Of a DNA stretch of 64,000 bases, positions 48,422 to 59,477 are shown one piece after another. The DNA comes from Capronia americana (Eukaryota; Ascomycota; Eurotiomycetes; Chaetothyriales; Herpotrichiellaceae): the NCBI GenBank assembly GCA_016110215.1, contig JADWQD010000004.1, positions 1,240,001 through 1,304,000 on the forward strand, in the 5' to 3' direction. The first letter of the stretch is position 1. Each line of letters opens with the position of its first letter. Under the pieces are notes generated by a model. The model saw nothing but the letters and a program-made list of their open reading frames with translations, did not search any database and was not told the DNA's origin. The position numbers were made by a program, and so were the translations under genes.

Positions 48422-49617
48422 ATTGTTGAAGGACGTATATACAATCAGGACTGGGCTTGTTAGCGACGCTGGCAACGGACTACACGATGATCACTTACAT
48501 GCAAGTTATCTACTATCGCACCCGACAGACTCGAGGCCAACAACAGAAAAGAGACACGTGGGCGCAGAGAACGCAAGAGGATAGCGGCCGTTGGGTGATG
48601 TCTGTGAACGGGTGCGTGTGTGCCCCAAGTCGCGAGATGGGCATGAGCTGTGCTGCTCAGTCGAACCCGGGAACCGGAGGGGCTCGAGGGGGAGAAATCA
48701 AGGAAATCCCAAAATCGCGGCCATTGTTGGAAATTGCAGCAACCAGGACAACAATGACGTCAACCGCCAGCCGGAGATTAAGACTGCCGTACCTCGTACT
48801 CGTACTCGTAAGCGTTGAAATTGTTCTGTGAAGCTGTGCGTGGCTTGGCACTGAAGATTGCCCACGCGACGCGCACGTGAGGCCAACAGCCTGCGCCCTT
48901 GCCCTCCAGGTGAGGCATCACTTCTACTATTGTACTCGTTTCTATCATCGGCGCCTGCACTGGCATCAAGACATAGGAGCTACAATGAAGCAGCAAAACG
49001 CTCCTCGCTCCTCGCTGTCATCGACGGGCCCAAGCAAGCGGCGTTGCTGTGAAGCTGCCGCATGTCGGACTCATTCTCGTGAACTGCTCAACACCCATTC
49101 TTCTGGCTCGAATCCATTGACCCTGGCCTTTTTCTTGTGTGTGTTGTCTCTCTTCTTAACCCAGGAAACAAACCACCGCTCGGACATCAGGTTGGTGGCA
49201 ATCGGCAAGAGCATAAATGTGCCAGACCCAATTCAGAACCCTGCGGCACGCGAGGCGCCCAAAGCTTGCTGAAGAATGGCAGAATATCCAGAATATCTCT
49301 CCTATCGTTCCATGCCGTGTTCGCGCACTGTCATTCCTCGGACGGCCCCTTGAATGCCAGAATTCTGCACGAATGGTCCATGCGCGGTGATGGACGGGTA
49401 TTGCACTGGAATGCAGCATTCCCATGTTGTTATTGTCATCCCGCGTTCCAGAGGTACCGATCCCTCAAAAACCAAGGCCTGCGGCAATCTGTTCTTGAAC
49501 TTTTGTCGGTCGGCAGTCACTCGTTTGGTTTGGAGTTCTGCAGTCCTCCTCTCTGTTCCTTCTACCTTCCCAGTGTTTTCCACAGAATACAGAAAAAAAG
49601 CAACCGCGTTGCCCACC
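48422..49617. other. 1.2-kb divergent intergenic region
   Basis: Between the App1-type gene and the mucin-like gene. A short CTCGTA hexamer repeat (three copies) occurs near 48791-48808. No gene recognised. Confidence 0.45.
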
Positions 49618-52600
49618 ATGTGGCCATCATCGTCACTCCTTTTGCCTTACCTGGCTGCCCATGTCGCATCGGTGAGCGCGCAAGCACTCTCTACAGTCAC
49701 ATATGGACCTAGCGGGCCATGTCCTGTGCCTTCAGTCACCAGCGTCGTTGTGGTGCAGGCCGGATACTACAGCTCTTTCTTTCAGTCGGCCTCGTCGATC
49801 GTGAACCTGTTTGGCAACGGGAACACGGTTTTGATCAACAATGCCCCAACGACGTACATCACCAACTCTTACATCACCACAACCATCGTCGAGACCATCA
49901 CCACCACCTTTGTTAATCCTAGCTCCACCAGCGGTGGGGGGGATGTCGGTCCTACTCTTACAGGGGGTGATTCGACGACGACAACTGGTGCAACAACCGG
50001 TGCAACAACTGGTGCATCAACTGCGATAACCTCTCTCTCCACGACTGCTCTGCCGCCTTCCAGCACCACGTCGGTGGGACCGACATCAACCTCGGCGGTA
50101 GTTTTCACACCCATCCCTCCTCCGAACACAACGCCGGCACCCGCCCCAGTCCTGACTTCCACATCTATCGACGCGAACGGCAACACAATCTTGATTCCAG
50201 TCACACAGACTCCACTAGCACTTGGTGAGGGTCTTCCATCAGGAACGATCACCGACCTCCCTGCCTCGCTGGCAGACACGGGAGTCATCATCGGCGTTGC
50301 AGTCAATGGCATTGGAGCGAAAGTGAGGAGACAAGCTCCTGCAGGTCCGACAGCGGCTGCTCTTCTGGCCGGGGATGAAGGAGGTGCCGTTGTCGCTTGC
50401 GACGTTGCGTCCAGGTACTTCTTGCAAGGAGGAGTGTTGACCGACGGCGAAAACGACGTGGGCCGTAACAGAAGCGACACATTCGCTGTGATGGCGCCCG
50501 ACCCTAACTTCAACGAAGTGAGAACGGTGTTGTCATTTGTCGACGGTATCCTCAATTGGAACAGTGCCGACCAAGGTGCGGCTACCTTCTACCAGTGCGG
50601 TGATGCCAAGGTCTACGCCGGCTTTCCCAATCCCCCAAGAGACGACTGTTACATCGTCACCTTGGGTGGTATTGCCGCTACCGCGTGTCCGGTGCCACTG
50701 AGGGATGATGAAGACACATCTACAACTACACCCATCCCTTCGAGCACCACAACTCCGAGCGATGCATCATCCACGACACCGGTTGATGTCACGACAACAA
50801 CTGACGCGGGAAGTGCTACGACTACCGAACCAGCATCTTCGACTGGCTCTGCTGAAGAATCAAGCACAACTGCCTCATCTACCGACGGCGCAGTCATCAC
50901 CAGCAGTGAAACGAGTACGTTACCAGGTACGGTGTCTTCCTCTCCTTCTCTGTCCAGTTCTGCCCCCATTTCAAGCACAACAACCCCATCCCTCAGCAGC
51001 AGCTCGGTCGAGGCAGGCACGCCGACTTCCGAGGCAACAAGCTCTACCAGCCCAGTAGTGGCGGTCTCCAGCTCTACCCTTGCTGTTTCTACAACGACCA
51101 CTTCGATTCAAGGTACAACTGAAAGCTCTGCTGCGGCTTTCTCTTCTACCACTACTCCAATCACAGCTTCAAGTTCTGGTACGTCTCCCGCCCTGGGTTC
51201 CACCAGTACTTCTAGCGATGCCCTGTTTTCCCCTACCCTTTCATCTTCCCCGGGCTCATCGAGCACTGCACCGGACACCAGCACTTTGTCAACTGAGCCG
51301 AGTGTGCCGTCGTCGACCTTGGCCTCAACATCGGATGCAGCCGTCTCGACCAGCACGAGTCTGGTTGCCGCTTCAAGCTCCGCTCCGGCCTCGAGCTCGG
51401 CTGCTTCTGAGGCCATGTCGTCCAGCACCGGTGATGCGGTGGTGATTTCATCAACCACAAGCTCCACTGATGCGGTGGTCGTTTCATCAACCACAAGCTT
51501 CTCTGATGCGGTGGTCGTTTCATCAACCACAAGCTTCTCTGATGCAGTGGTCATTTCATCAACCACAAGCTCCTCTGATGTGGTCGTCATTTCGTCAACC
51601 ACAAGTTCCTCTGATGCGGTCGTCATTTCGTCAACCACAAGTTCCTCTGATGCGTTTGTCTCTACGACGGTTGCTGACTCGAGCTCCACTACTTCGACCG
51701 GTCCGCCTCCGTCGACAACGATGTCTACCATATACACAAGTTCCATCGGTTCCTCCCTAGGTATGTAACATCCTCGGTATCAAGTCCTTGCCTTTCTTTG
51801 TCGGCTGACGATGATCATATAGAATCCTCTAGCGCAACCGCTCCAGAGAGTTCGACGACAACCTCTGGCTTTGCGTATACGTCTTCAATCTCTTCTGCTG
51901 CTTCCTCGCTGTCAACTACATCTCAGGGCCCGTCGACGAGCTCCGGTGAACTGACTTCGACAACCTCAATAGGCACCTCCTCGGAATCCGTCGCGAGCAC
52001 TAGCTCTGCTGAGGAGACGACGAGCCCAGCTTTCACCACGACGACTACCAGCTCAGCTGCAGAGACTAGTGAGAGCACTGCCAGCTCCAGCGAAGCAACA
52101 ACCTCAGCAGACTCAAGTACTACTGTCGAAACTTCTGAGAGCACGACATCTACAGAAGCACCATCCAGCACGGTTTCAAATGACGCCACGTTCTTCTCGA
52201 CAGAGTCAACAGTTTCTACAACATCCAGCTCCACCATGACCACTACAACGAGCGAGGATGTCACTAGCTCGACGTTGACAACTTCGGCTGATGAGACTTC
52301 TACAACTTCTGCTGAGGAGTCTTCTACAACTTCTGCTGAGGAGTCTTCTACAACTTCTGCTGAGGAGTCTTCTACGACCGAGGCAACGACCACCAGTGCC
52401 GATGCTACTAGCTCGACGTTCACCACAGTGACAACCACTGCGGAGGAAACTTCTACAACCTCTGCTGAGGAGACCACTACAACCTCTGCTGAGGAGACCA
52501 CTACAACCGAGGCCACGACCACTAGTGCCGATGCTACCAGCTCGACGCTCACCACAGTGACAACCACTGCGGAGGAGACTTCTACAACTTCTGCTGAGGA

Positions 52601-54682
52601 GACTACTACGACCGAGGTGACGACCACCAGTGCCGACGCTACCAGCTCGACGTTCACGACAATGACAACCACTGCGGAAGAGACTACTACGACCGAGGCA
52701 ACGACCACCAGTGCCGATGCCACTAGCTCGACGTTCTCGACAATTACAACTACTGCTGATGAAAGCTCAACAACTAGTAGCGATGCTGGTACGACCTCAA
52801 CCTCATCGTCGAGCGTCATTTGAAGGATGCCCTGACCAGCACGACTTCCTAAATTAGTACTACTATTCTTCTCTGATTACCCTTATTACTAGCGCTACTA
52901 TCACATCATATCATTAGATTTAGGTAGTTGCATAACTTTGTTAACTTCTTGTTTCTAGCTTCCTCGGGTAACCAGTTCACGACGATCAGCACCACACAAG
53001 TGGCTACGACCGGGTTCACCACCACGTCGGCAACGGGGACGACCACCACTAGCGGAGCAGCCACCACTTTTGAGTTTACGCAAGGTTCGACCACTGCTTT
53101 AGGGACGGGGGCTAGTACAGCCATAAGCGGGTCTATCACTACTTTTGAGTTTACTACAGCGGCCACAAGCGCGTCTACAACTACTTTTGGGTTTCCCACC
53201 ACGGCTATAAGCGCGTCTACCACTACATTTGAGTTTGCTACAACGGCTACTAGCCAGTCCACCACTACTTTTGGGTTTACTCAACCGGCTACAACCGTGT
53301 CTACCACTACTTTTGAGTTCACCCAGCCGGCTACAACCGTGTCTACGACGACTTTTGGGTTTACTACAGCGGCTACAACCGTATCTACGACGACTGTGGC
53401 GATGGCGACCACCGCCATGACCACTGGAGCGACCACCGGAGCAGCCACGACGACTACTTCAGCGACGACGACGACGACCACCACCACCACCACTGGAGCG
53501 ACCACTGGAGCGGCCACGACGACTACTTCAGCGACGACCACGACCACAGTAGCGGCCACGACTCAGCCAACCACGACGACAGCAATGGCAACCACCATGG
53601 CCACTTCGGCCACGACGCAAAGTCCAGCGGCTCCTCCGAACGCCTCGAACCTGGCCTCAACAGTCACCGTGTCTCCAGTAGCCTCGAATGGCGTGCTCTG
53701 CGCAGGAGTCAACTTCGTGGCCTCTCCGACTACTCAGCCTCTGCCGGTTCAAACGGGAGCATACAATTACCAGAAAGTGGCTCTGTCTAATGCACCTAAT
53801 GCCGTTTACGAGATCGAATGCTTCATGAGTCCCGCTTCAGGCTCCGCCCCGCCGGCCACCCCCAACATCAACTCTCTTGAGGCTTGTATGGACCTTTGCA
53901 ATCAGGCCGGCACTGGCGCATGCACAGTTGCCTACTGGGCCTCATCGCTGTCGACTTGCTCGCTCTATGCCACACAGGCCGGCAATGGTCTCTTGACCCC
54001 AAACAGTTTCGTTGGGAACCTTGTCCGCACCGCCAGGCTCTTGACGGCGGCTGCTCCGAAGGTCATCGATGCTACATATCTCCTGGCACCAGGATCTGAC
54101 CTTAATCTTTGCGGCGGGCCAACCGCGAACTATTACGACAGGACATTCGTCGGTATTTATAATAGGGGCAGTACCGGGGCTGCCGGCCCGTTCATTCTGG
54201 GTGGTTCCCGCAACGACGCTTTCCTGATCACCTGCGCGGGCTACTCGTACTACGCCGCCTCTATTGCTGCCACTCAAGTCAACACAGCCACTGCAGCGAC
54301 GCTCTATGGTTTTGGTGGTGTCATCACAACTGCCGACGATTGCGCTCGGTTGTGCGAGATCCTCAACGCCGTGAACAACTACGGCGCCGCAGGCTGCCGG
54401 TTGTTCGAATGGTTTGGCTCCAACACCTGCAACCTGTACGCCAGCCGTCCTGGTTTCACCAACGCTCCCACTGCCAGAGCGGGCGTCATCGCCGCTGGAA
54501 TATCTCGCTCCGGTAGTGGTACCGAGTTCACACCGGGTAATGGAGGTCCCCAGAGCTATAGGAAGCGTTCACTCCCTCCCGGCGTCGGCCCCTACCGTCA
54601 GCACCCCAGAGATGCTCTCGCTGAAACCGATTACCTGACACCAGATTTTATCCTTCAGTACAGCAACTCATCTGCCTGGTGA
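49618..54682 (+). CDS. Large secreted mucin-like Ser/Thr-rich protein with DUF7908-like and PAN-like modules
   Basis: Three exons proposed: 49618-51760, 51823-52788, 52959-54682 (introns 62 and 170 bp), 1,610 aa in frame. ATG 49618 opens a signal peptide (MWPSSSLLLPYLAAHVASVSA). Residues ~170-360 form a globular Cys-containing domain (YFLQGGVLTDGENDVGRN, then ATFYQCGDAKVY) like the DUF7908 domain of fungal cell-surface proteins. About 900 residues of Ser/Thr-rich repeats follow, including units SSTTSSSDAVVIS, EESSTTSA and TTTFGFTTAATTVS. The C-terminal ~350 residues hold two Cys-rich PAN/apple-like modules (ECFMSPASGSAPP..., then CARLCEILNAV). There is no GPI tail. A likely heavily O-glycosylated adhesin or wall protein. 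The third exon could instead be a separate gene; its donor (GGTACG) is weaker. Confidence 0.75.
51430..51660. repeat. Tandem repeat in the Ser/Thr-rich coding region
   Basis: Five or six imperfect units of ~42-45 nt, each with TCATCAACCACAAGC and TCTGATGCGGTGGTC-like words, encoding SSTTSxSDAVVxS. Copies differ by few bases, so recent expansion or copy-number change is likely. Confidence 0.8.
52290..52380. repeat. 24-nt tandem repeat in the Ser/Thr-rich coding region
   Basis: Three near-identical units encoding STTSAEES (ACAACTTCTGCTGAGGAGTC words), followed by longer ~120-150 nt units (ATTTSADATSSTxTTVTTTAEE) to about 52740. Confidence 0.8.
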
Positions 54683-55419
54683 TTACCCGGCGTGTCCGTA
54701 TCGGCGGAAGTCCCAGACAGGTTGGACAGGATATCCTCCCAAAGGGCGACCACGACGTGGCCGTCACTGTGATTGTCTTGGAAACATCCTTCGCCGCCGG
54801 ACGCAGCTAGGCATGACTGTTCAATGGATCATTGCGAGGGAGAATAGGCGTGCCGGGAGTATGTGGCTTAAGGGGGGAAGATCATTGCTGGGTGATAACA
54901 AAGGTGTCATGTTTTGCGATGGTGGTCTTGATGTACTCGTTCTTTTCAACTTTCATTCAAGCATTCTCATTCTCGGCTTTGGGGAGTTTGGTAACCTTCA
55001 TCCAGCTGCGGCTGGCAGGGAAGCCAAGGGCAGGGCAAGGTGGAAATCGTGTCGGCCCCCAGCGTTTGAGAGAGATTATTTTCCCGGGTTCTTTCCCGGA
55101 AGATTTGGCTTAGATTATTCTATGATTTGACTGCAGCAATTTTTGGCTTGAGGGCTTTCTATCCAAAGGATGTGCCACTTCCACTTCGTCTTCCTTACTT
55201 CAGATTCTTTCAGTCGATTTCACTCGAGCGGGAAAATGGTTGGGTTCCGTCACGCACACATCCATATTCGAACTTTCCACGTCTCCACGCACGCACGGAT
55301 CCGCCGTATGTATCTTAGGATCCGCCCCAGCAGTCAGTCGATCATGTACGAGTACGCAGGCGGCAGCGAGCCAGCCAGCCAGCCCCACCCGTCACCGGTA
55401 TCCAAGGCACCCACCTCCC
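54683..55419. other. 740-bp region between convergent genes
   Basis: No feature recognised between the mucin-like gene and the DUF4863 gene stop codons. Confidence 0.45.
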
Positions 55420-56327
55420 TTACAACGACACCGGCTGCGGCATCCCCGGCGTCGCCTCGTAACTGATCCGCCCGGCCGGCAGGAAGAACAGGGCGACGAG
55501 CTCCCCGCCACGGACTTCGGGATAATGGTGCGTTCCGGGGCCGGGGCTCGTCCACCCGGCCCCTTGCCATCCTTGCATGCCTTTCAACTGGGCCTTGCTC
55601 GTCTCGTCTAGCAGGATCACGCAGTTGATCTCCCCGTACGGATGGGCGTGGTACTGGCCGCGGTATTCGCCTTCGCCTTCGCTTTCGTTGGGTTTGCTTT
55701 GTCCCTCAGTCTGCTGGCTCGGCTCGGTCTGCTCGGTCTGCTCGGTCTGCTCGCTTCGATCCCCCTCAGACGACATGTACACGGTAGTAATGGAGATGAA
55801 ATTGCTTTCGGGCGTTGGCCCCGCGATGCGACCGCGCCGGTACCGCGGGCCGTCGAGTTCCGTCTGCGCGACCCAGCCTTCCTTCAGCCCGGCGAGGATG
55901 AAGGCGCGGAAGGCGTCGTAGTAGGGCGTGCCGGGCCCGTGGGTGGCGTTGAGGCGCGCTTCGAGGTCGTGGCCGGGCGTCCTGTTCAGGGGTTCGGGTG
56001 GACTCGTTAGCTTTTATTTCCCGATTGAAGAAGCGGGCGAGGATGGTATTGAGTAAAATTAAATGATAAGGATCGGGCAAGATCGTGATCAAAGCCATAG
56101 GGAAGGATCAAGTAAAATCGCAATTCAAAGCGTAAGGGTCACTTAAGAGGATAATATATAGATTTTTATCCGTCGCGGGTGACTGACGCCCCATGAAGAA
56201 ATGGAAGAAGCAAAAGAGAGCAGTCAACTTACAGGTTCTTGACCTCGTTGAAGAATTCATGGCACTTCGCCACAAAAGCCCGTGCCGTGGGGTATTTGTC
56301 CAGGTCTAGGACTGGGGCGTCGGCCAT
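55420..56327 (-). CDS. DUF4863 / 4-hydroxylaminobenzoate lyase-like protein
   Basis: Two exons: 56233-56327 (MADAPVLDLDKYPTARAF...) and 55420-55981, joined over a 251-bp intron (GTAAGT..ACAG), 218 aa. The body has the family pattern: DLEARLNATHG, then LAGLKEGWVAQTELDGPRYRRGR, then a cupin-like core with HAHPYGEINCVILLDE, GTHHYPEVRGGELVALFFLPAG. The His residues in HAHPYGEI and THHYPE probably bind metal. A Glu/Gln/Thr-rich insert (~115-140, with EQTEQTEQTE) breaks the core. Bacterial relatives (PnbB) convert 4-hydroxylaminobenzoate to protocatechuate in nitroaromatic breakdown. Fungal copies are uncharacterised, so the substrate is open. The gene is divergent from an FMO 1.3 kb away. Confidence 0.8.
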
Positions 56328-57631
56328 GGTTCCAGGGTCGAAGCTAGAGACTTTGACGCTCGGGGTTCTGAAACGATGGGATGGAGTGGAACGAGAGGAT
56401 ATACTGTGCTGGATACTGACTGTCGCCTGCTCTACTCGGTCGTCTGGAATGAAGAGATGAGATCGGATGAGATGAGTTGGGTTGGGGATTCTGATACCGG
56501 CGTCAATACTGACTGATACTGACGCGGGGGCTGGCACCGACACTGTGTGGAAAATGGAAGACAGCGTGCCTTTCTCGGTTTGTTGATTAAAGTTCGGATC
56601 GACCTGCTTTTCTTTCGTCTCCTTTTATCGTCCAGGCTTGTTTATGTGTGAGCCACGCCTCGCCTGACCCGCGCGGTATGTGATGATGTCTCGTCAGTAC
56701 GCCTTTGTCAGAAGTGCCGACTGTAAATCCCTTCTCGGGTCGTACAGTAATTGCATGACCTTTCGTTTGTCAGTGGCGCGTCGTGTCTGCTCTGTCTGCT
56801 CTGCTGTTGCCACGGTACTATGGTTGCGTAGGTAAGTCAATCAGTCAGCAATGTAACCATCAGTTAGCTACTATCCTACTAGTTTACTCGTATTCGCACC
56901 CCACAGAGTCGAATCTCCGTTTGGTGCAGAATGCGGAGTTCGAAATAGTGTTCGGTAGGACATTCCCGCATGTACCGTCGAGGCAAGGAATAAGCCGAGT
57001 CGCTGTGCCGAACCATGGCCATGCCCGCTTACATACTAGATGACTCGTACAGTGTACGCCGTATTCCGAATGCCAATGCGGAGTGTGGAGAGCAATGCGT
57101 GGTACGGAGTCCCCCAGCTAGTGTGATGTAGTCAATATGCCACTGGCGAGAGGGTTCTGATAAGGCGCGCGGCGCCTCTTCGTACAATCGATTAATACCG
57201 GAACTGACAACACCACATCTGTGCGACTCAGAAGGCATTCGTTTGCAGGGCGTGCCACGACATTGAAGGCCAAGAAGTCAGGAACCAAGACCACTTACTT
57301 ACGCACGAAGCGGTTGTACGAGCTGGACGTGTTACTCAGTCGGCAGTTCTGGGTTGAACGCCACCGAGCACATTTGGGACGAAGAGCGGTTCTCGACCGC
57401 TGCGATCTGTTCGTTGGTAGATCGTCTCACATACACTCATATTGCGGAGCAAAGTGCCATGGTGAAGATGTGACTGCCAAGGTGGTAGAGCTAATTACTT
57501 CACTTATCTTATGCGCATGCTGAAAAGCAGGAGGTGTAGGATATTAAATGCTTCGAGACCATCTGTCACTGCTCTTCTGACCTAGATGCTACAGCAAGCT
57601 TCATCTGCTCGCTCCCGCACGTGTTATCAAC
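56328..57631. other. 1.3-kb divergent intergenic region
   Basis: Presumed shared promoter region of the DUF4863 and FMO genes. No recognisable binding site or RNA; short frames only. Confidence 0.45.
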
Positions 57632-59477
57632 ATGGAGAGCTTTGATCTGGTCATCGTTGGAGCAGGTAGGGAGGCCCTCGATGTGGCCGGCAAAGGGGTG
57701 GCTGTTGTCGGGATAAACTGACGCGCTCACAGGTTGGCATGGCCTCGCCATGGCCAAGACCTACCATGAGGTTTGTCCTGGTCGCACTATGCTCGTTATA
57801 GACTCGGCACAATCAGTCGGCGGAACATGGGCAGAAGAACGTCTATATCCTGGACTCAAGACCAACAATATCATCGGCTCGTATGAGTTCGGCGATTTCC
57901 CGATGACGCCGGAACATTTCGCTGTCCAGCCTGGGCAGCATATCCCTGGCGCCGTGGTGCACGAGTACTTGTGTCGATTTGCCGAGGAGTTTGATCTCAC
58001 GTCGCGAATGAGGTTGCGGACGAAGGTTGAGTCGGCCGAGATGCAAGAAAGCGGAGCATGGTTGCTTCAGGTGCGCAAACTTGGTGTCGGGAGTCATCAA
58101 ATATCGACCCTGCTTGCAAGAAGACTTGTCGTTGCTACGGGCTTGACTTCCGAGCCGCATATCCCTGATTATAAAGGCAGGGAGAGCTTCACTGGCAAAT
58201 TCCTCCATTCACGCCAGCTGCGAGAACGGGCGGATGACATCCGACAGTCGAAGGACGTCGTGGTGGTCGGAGCGAACAAATCCGCATGGGACACTTGCTA
58301 CACTGCAGCAATGGCAGGAGCCCGTGTCAGCATGGTGATACGGCCAGGCGGCGGTGGGCCTTCTTGGGTATGGCCCGTCATGCTACCTTTTGGGCTTTCG
58401 TTGCAGAAGATGGCGACGACGAGGTTCTTCACATTGTTTGACCCTTGCCTTTGGGGTGAGGATAGCGGTGGCTTCAGTTGGGCCCGAAGATTGCTACATC
58501 GAACATGGCTTGGCCGGCAGCTGGTGAAGTGTTTCTGGAGAATGCTCGCCATTCCTGTGCTTTCAGCAAACGGCTATTCCACACATCCCGAACTGGCGAA
58601 ACTGAAACCCTGGAGCCCAATGTTCTGGATGGCGAACTCTCTCGGCGTCCACAACTACGAGACGAATTGGTTCGAATTGGTAAAGCAAGGGAAAATCAAC
58701 GTCCATGTTGGCGATGTGACCTCCTTATCGGGCAGCAAGGTCCTCCTTTCGAACGGCGTCGTCCTTCTTGCCGATACGTTCATCTCTTGTACGGGATGGA
58801 AGGTGGCGCCGCCGATCAAGTTCTTGCCGGAAGGCATCACTGTGGAATTGGGTATTCCGGGGTTAGGTGCCCCGCGCGACACTCTCCTCGTACAGAAGGC
58901 TGGAGAGGAGATCTTGAGAGCTGTCCCGGAGCTACAACCAGGTCCGGTCAAAACGCTGCCAAAGGGCTCAGCCCCCATAGTGTCGACCAGGGACGGCAAA
59001 GCATCCACGCCGTACCGGCTGTATCGCTTCATGGTGCCTCCATCCCCGAAATTGCTCGAGTTCCGGAATATAGCGTTCATTGGCGCACATCTGGCACTCA
59101 ATGCCATCACGGTGGCACAAGCGCAAGCGCTATGGATAACGGCGTTCTTCGAGGATGAGATACCTCATCTGAAGCGTTCGAAGTTGGACGTCAAGGACAT
59201 CCACTATCGCGCGATATTGCAGAGCGAATACTGTCGACTGAGACATCCTCCCGATGGCGGCGGGGCAGGAGAAAGATGTCCGGACTTGATCTTCGACGGA
59301 CTGCTATACATTGATCTCCTCTTGCGAGATGTTGGAATAGATAACTTCAGGAAGCATGGCGTCTGGCAGGAGTTATTCCACCGTTACCTTCCGAAAGATT
59401 ATGCTGGCATGACTATCGATTTGAGGAGTCGCTTGCAGAATGGCGCTCCGGCTCAAGGAGCTGGTGAAGGATCGTAG
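57632..59477 (+). CDS. Flavin-containing monooxygenase-like protein
   Basis: Two exons: 57632-57665 (MESFDLVIVGAG) and 57733-59477, over a 67-bp intron ending CACAG; 592 aa. The intron falls inside the FAD motif, which when joined reads VIVGAGWHGLAMAK. An FMO-like fingerprint FTGKFLHSRQLR is near 150, the NADPH motif VVVVGANKSAWDTCY near 170, and an ATG-type segment (VVATGLTSEP) in between. The C-terminal part, with hydrophobic helices (RLLHRTWLGRQLVKCFWRML), is common in fungal FMO-like proteins. The likely role is oxygenation of a small aromatic or N/S-containing substrate; the exact reaction is unknown. Its divergent DUF4863 partner raises the idea of a two-gene aromatic catabolism unit. 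It is not closely alike to the FMO at 5 kb. Confidence 0.85.

Noticed and set aside
50649..52823. Long antisense frames rich in Val/Glu opposite the Ser/Thr-rich region
   Set aside because: They mirror the repetitive codons of the plus-strand gene (Ser/Thr-rich); no independent signal or motif.
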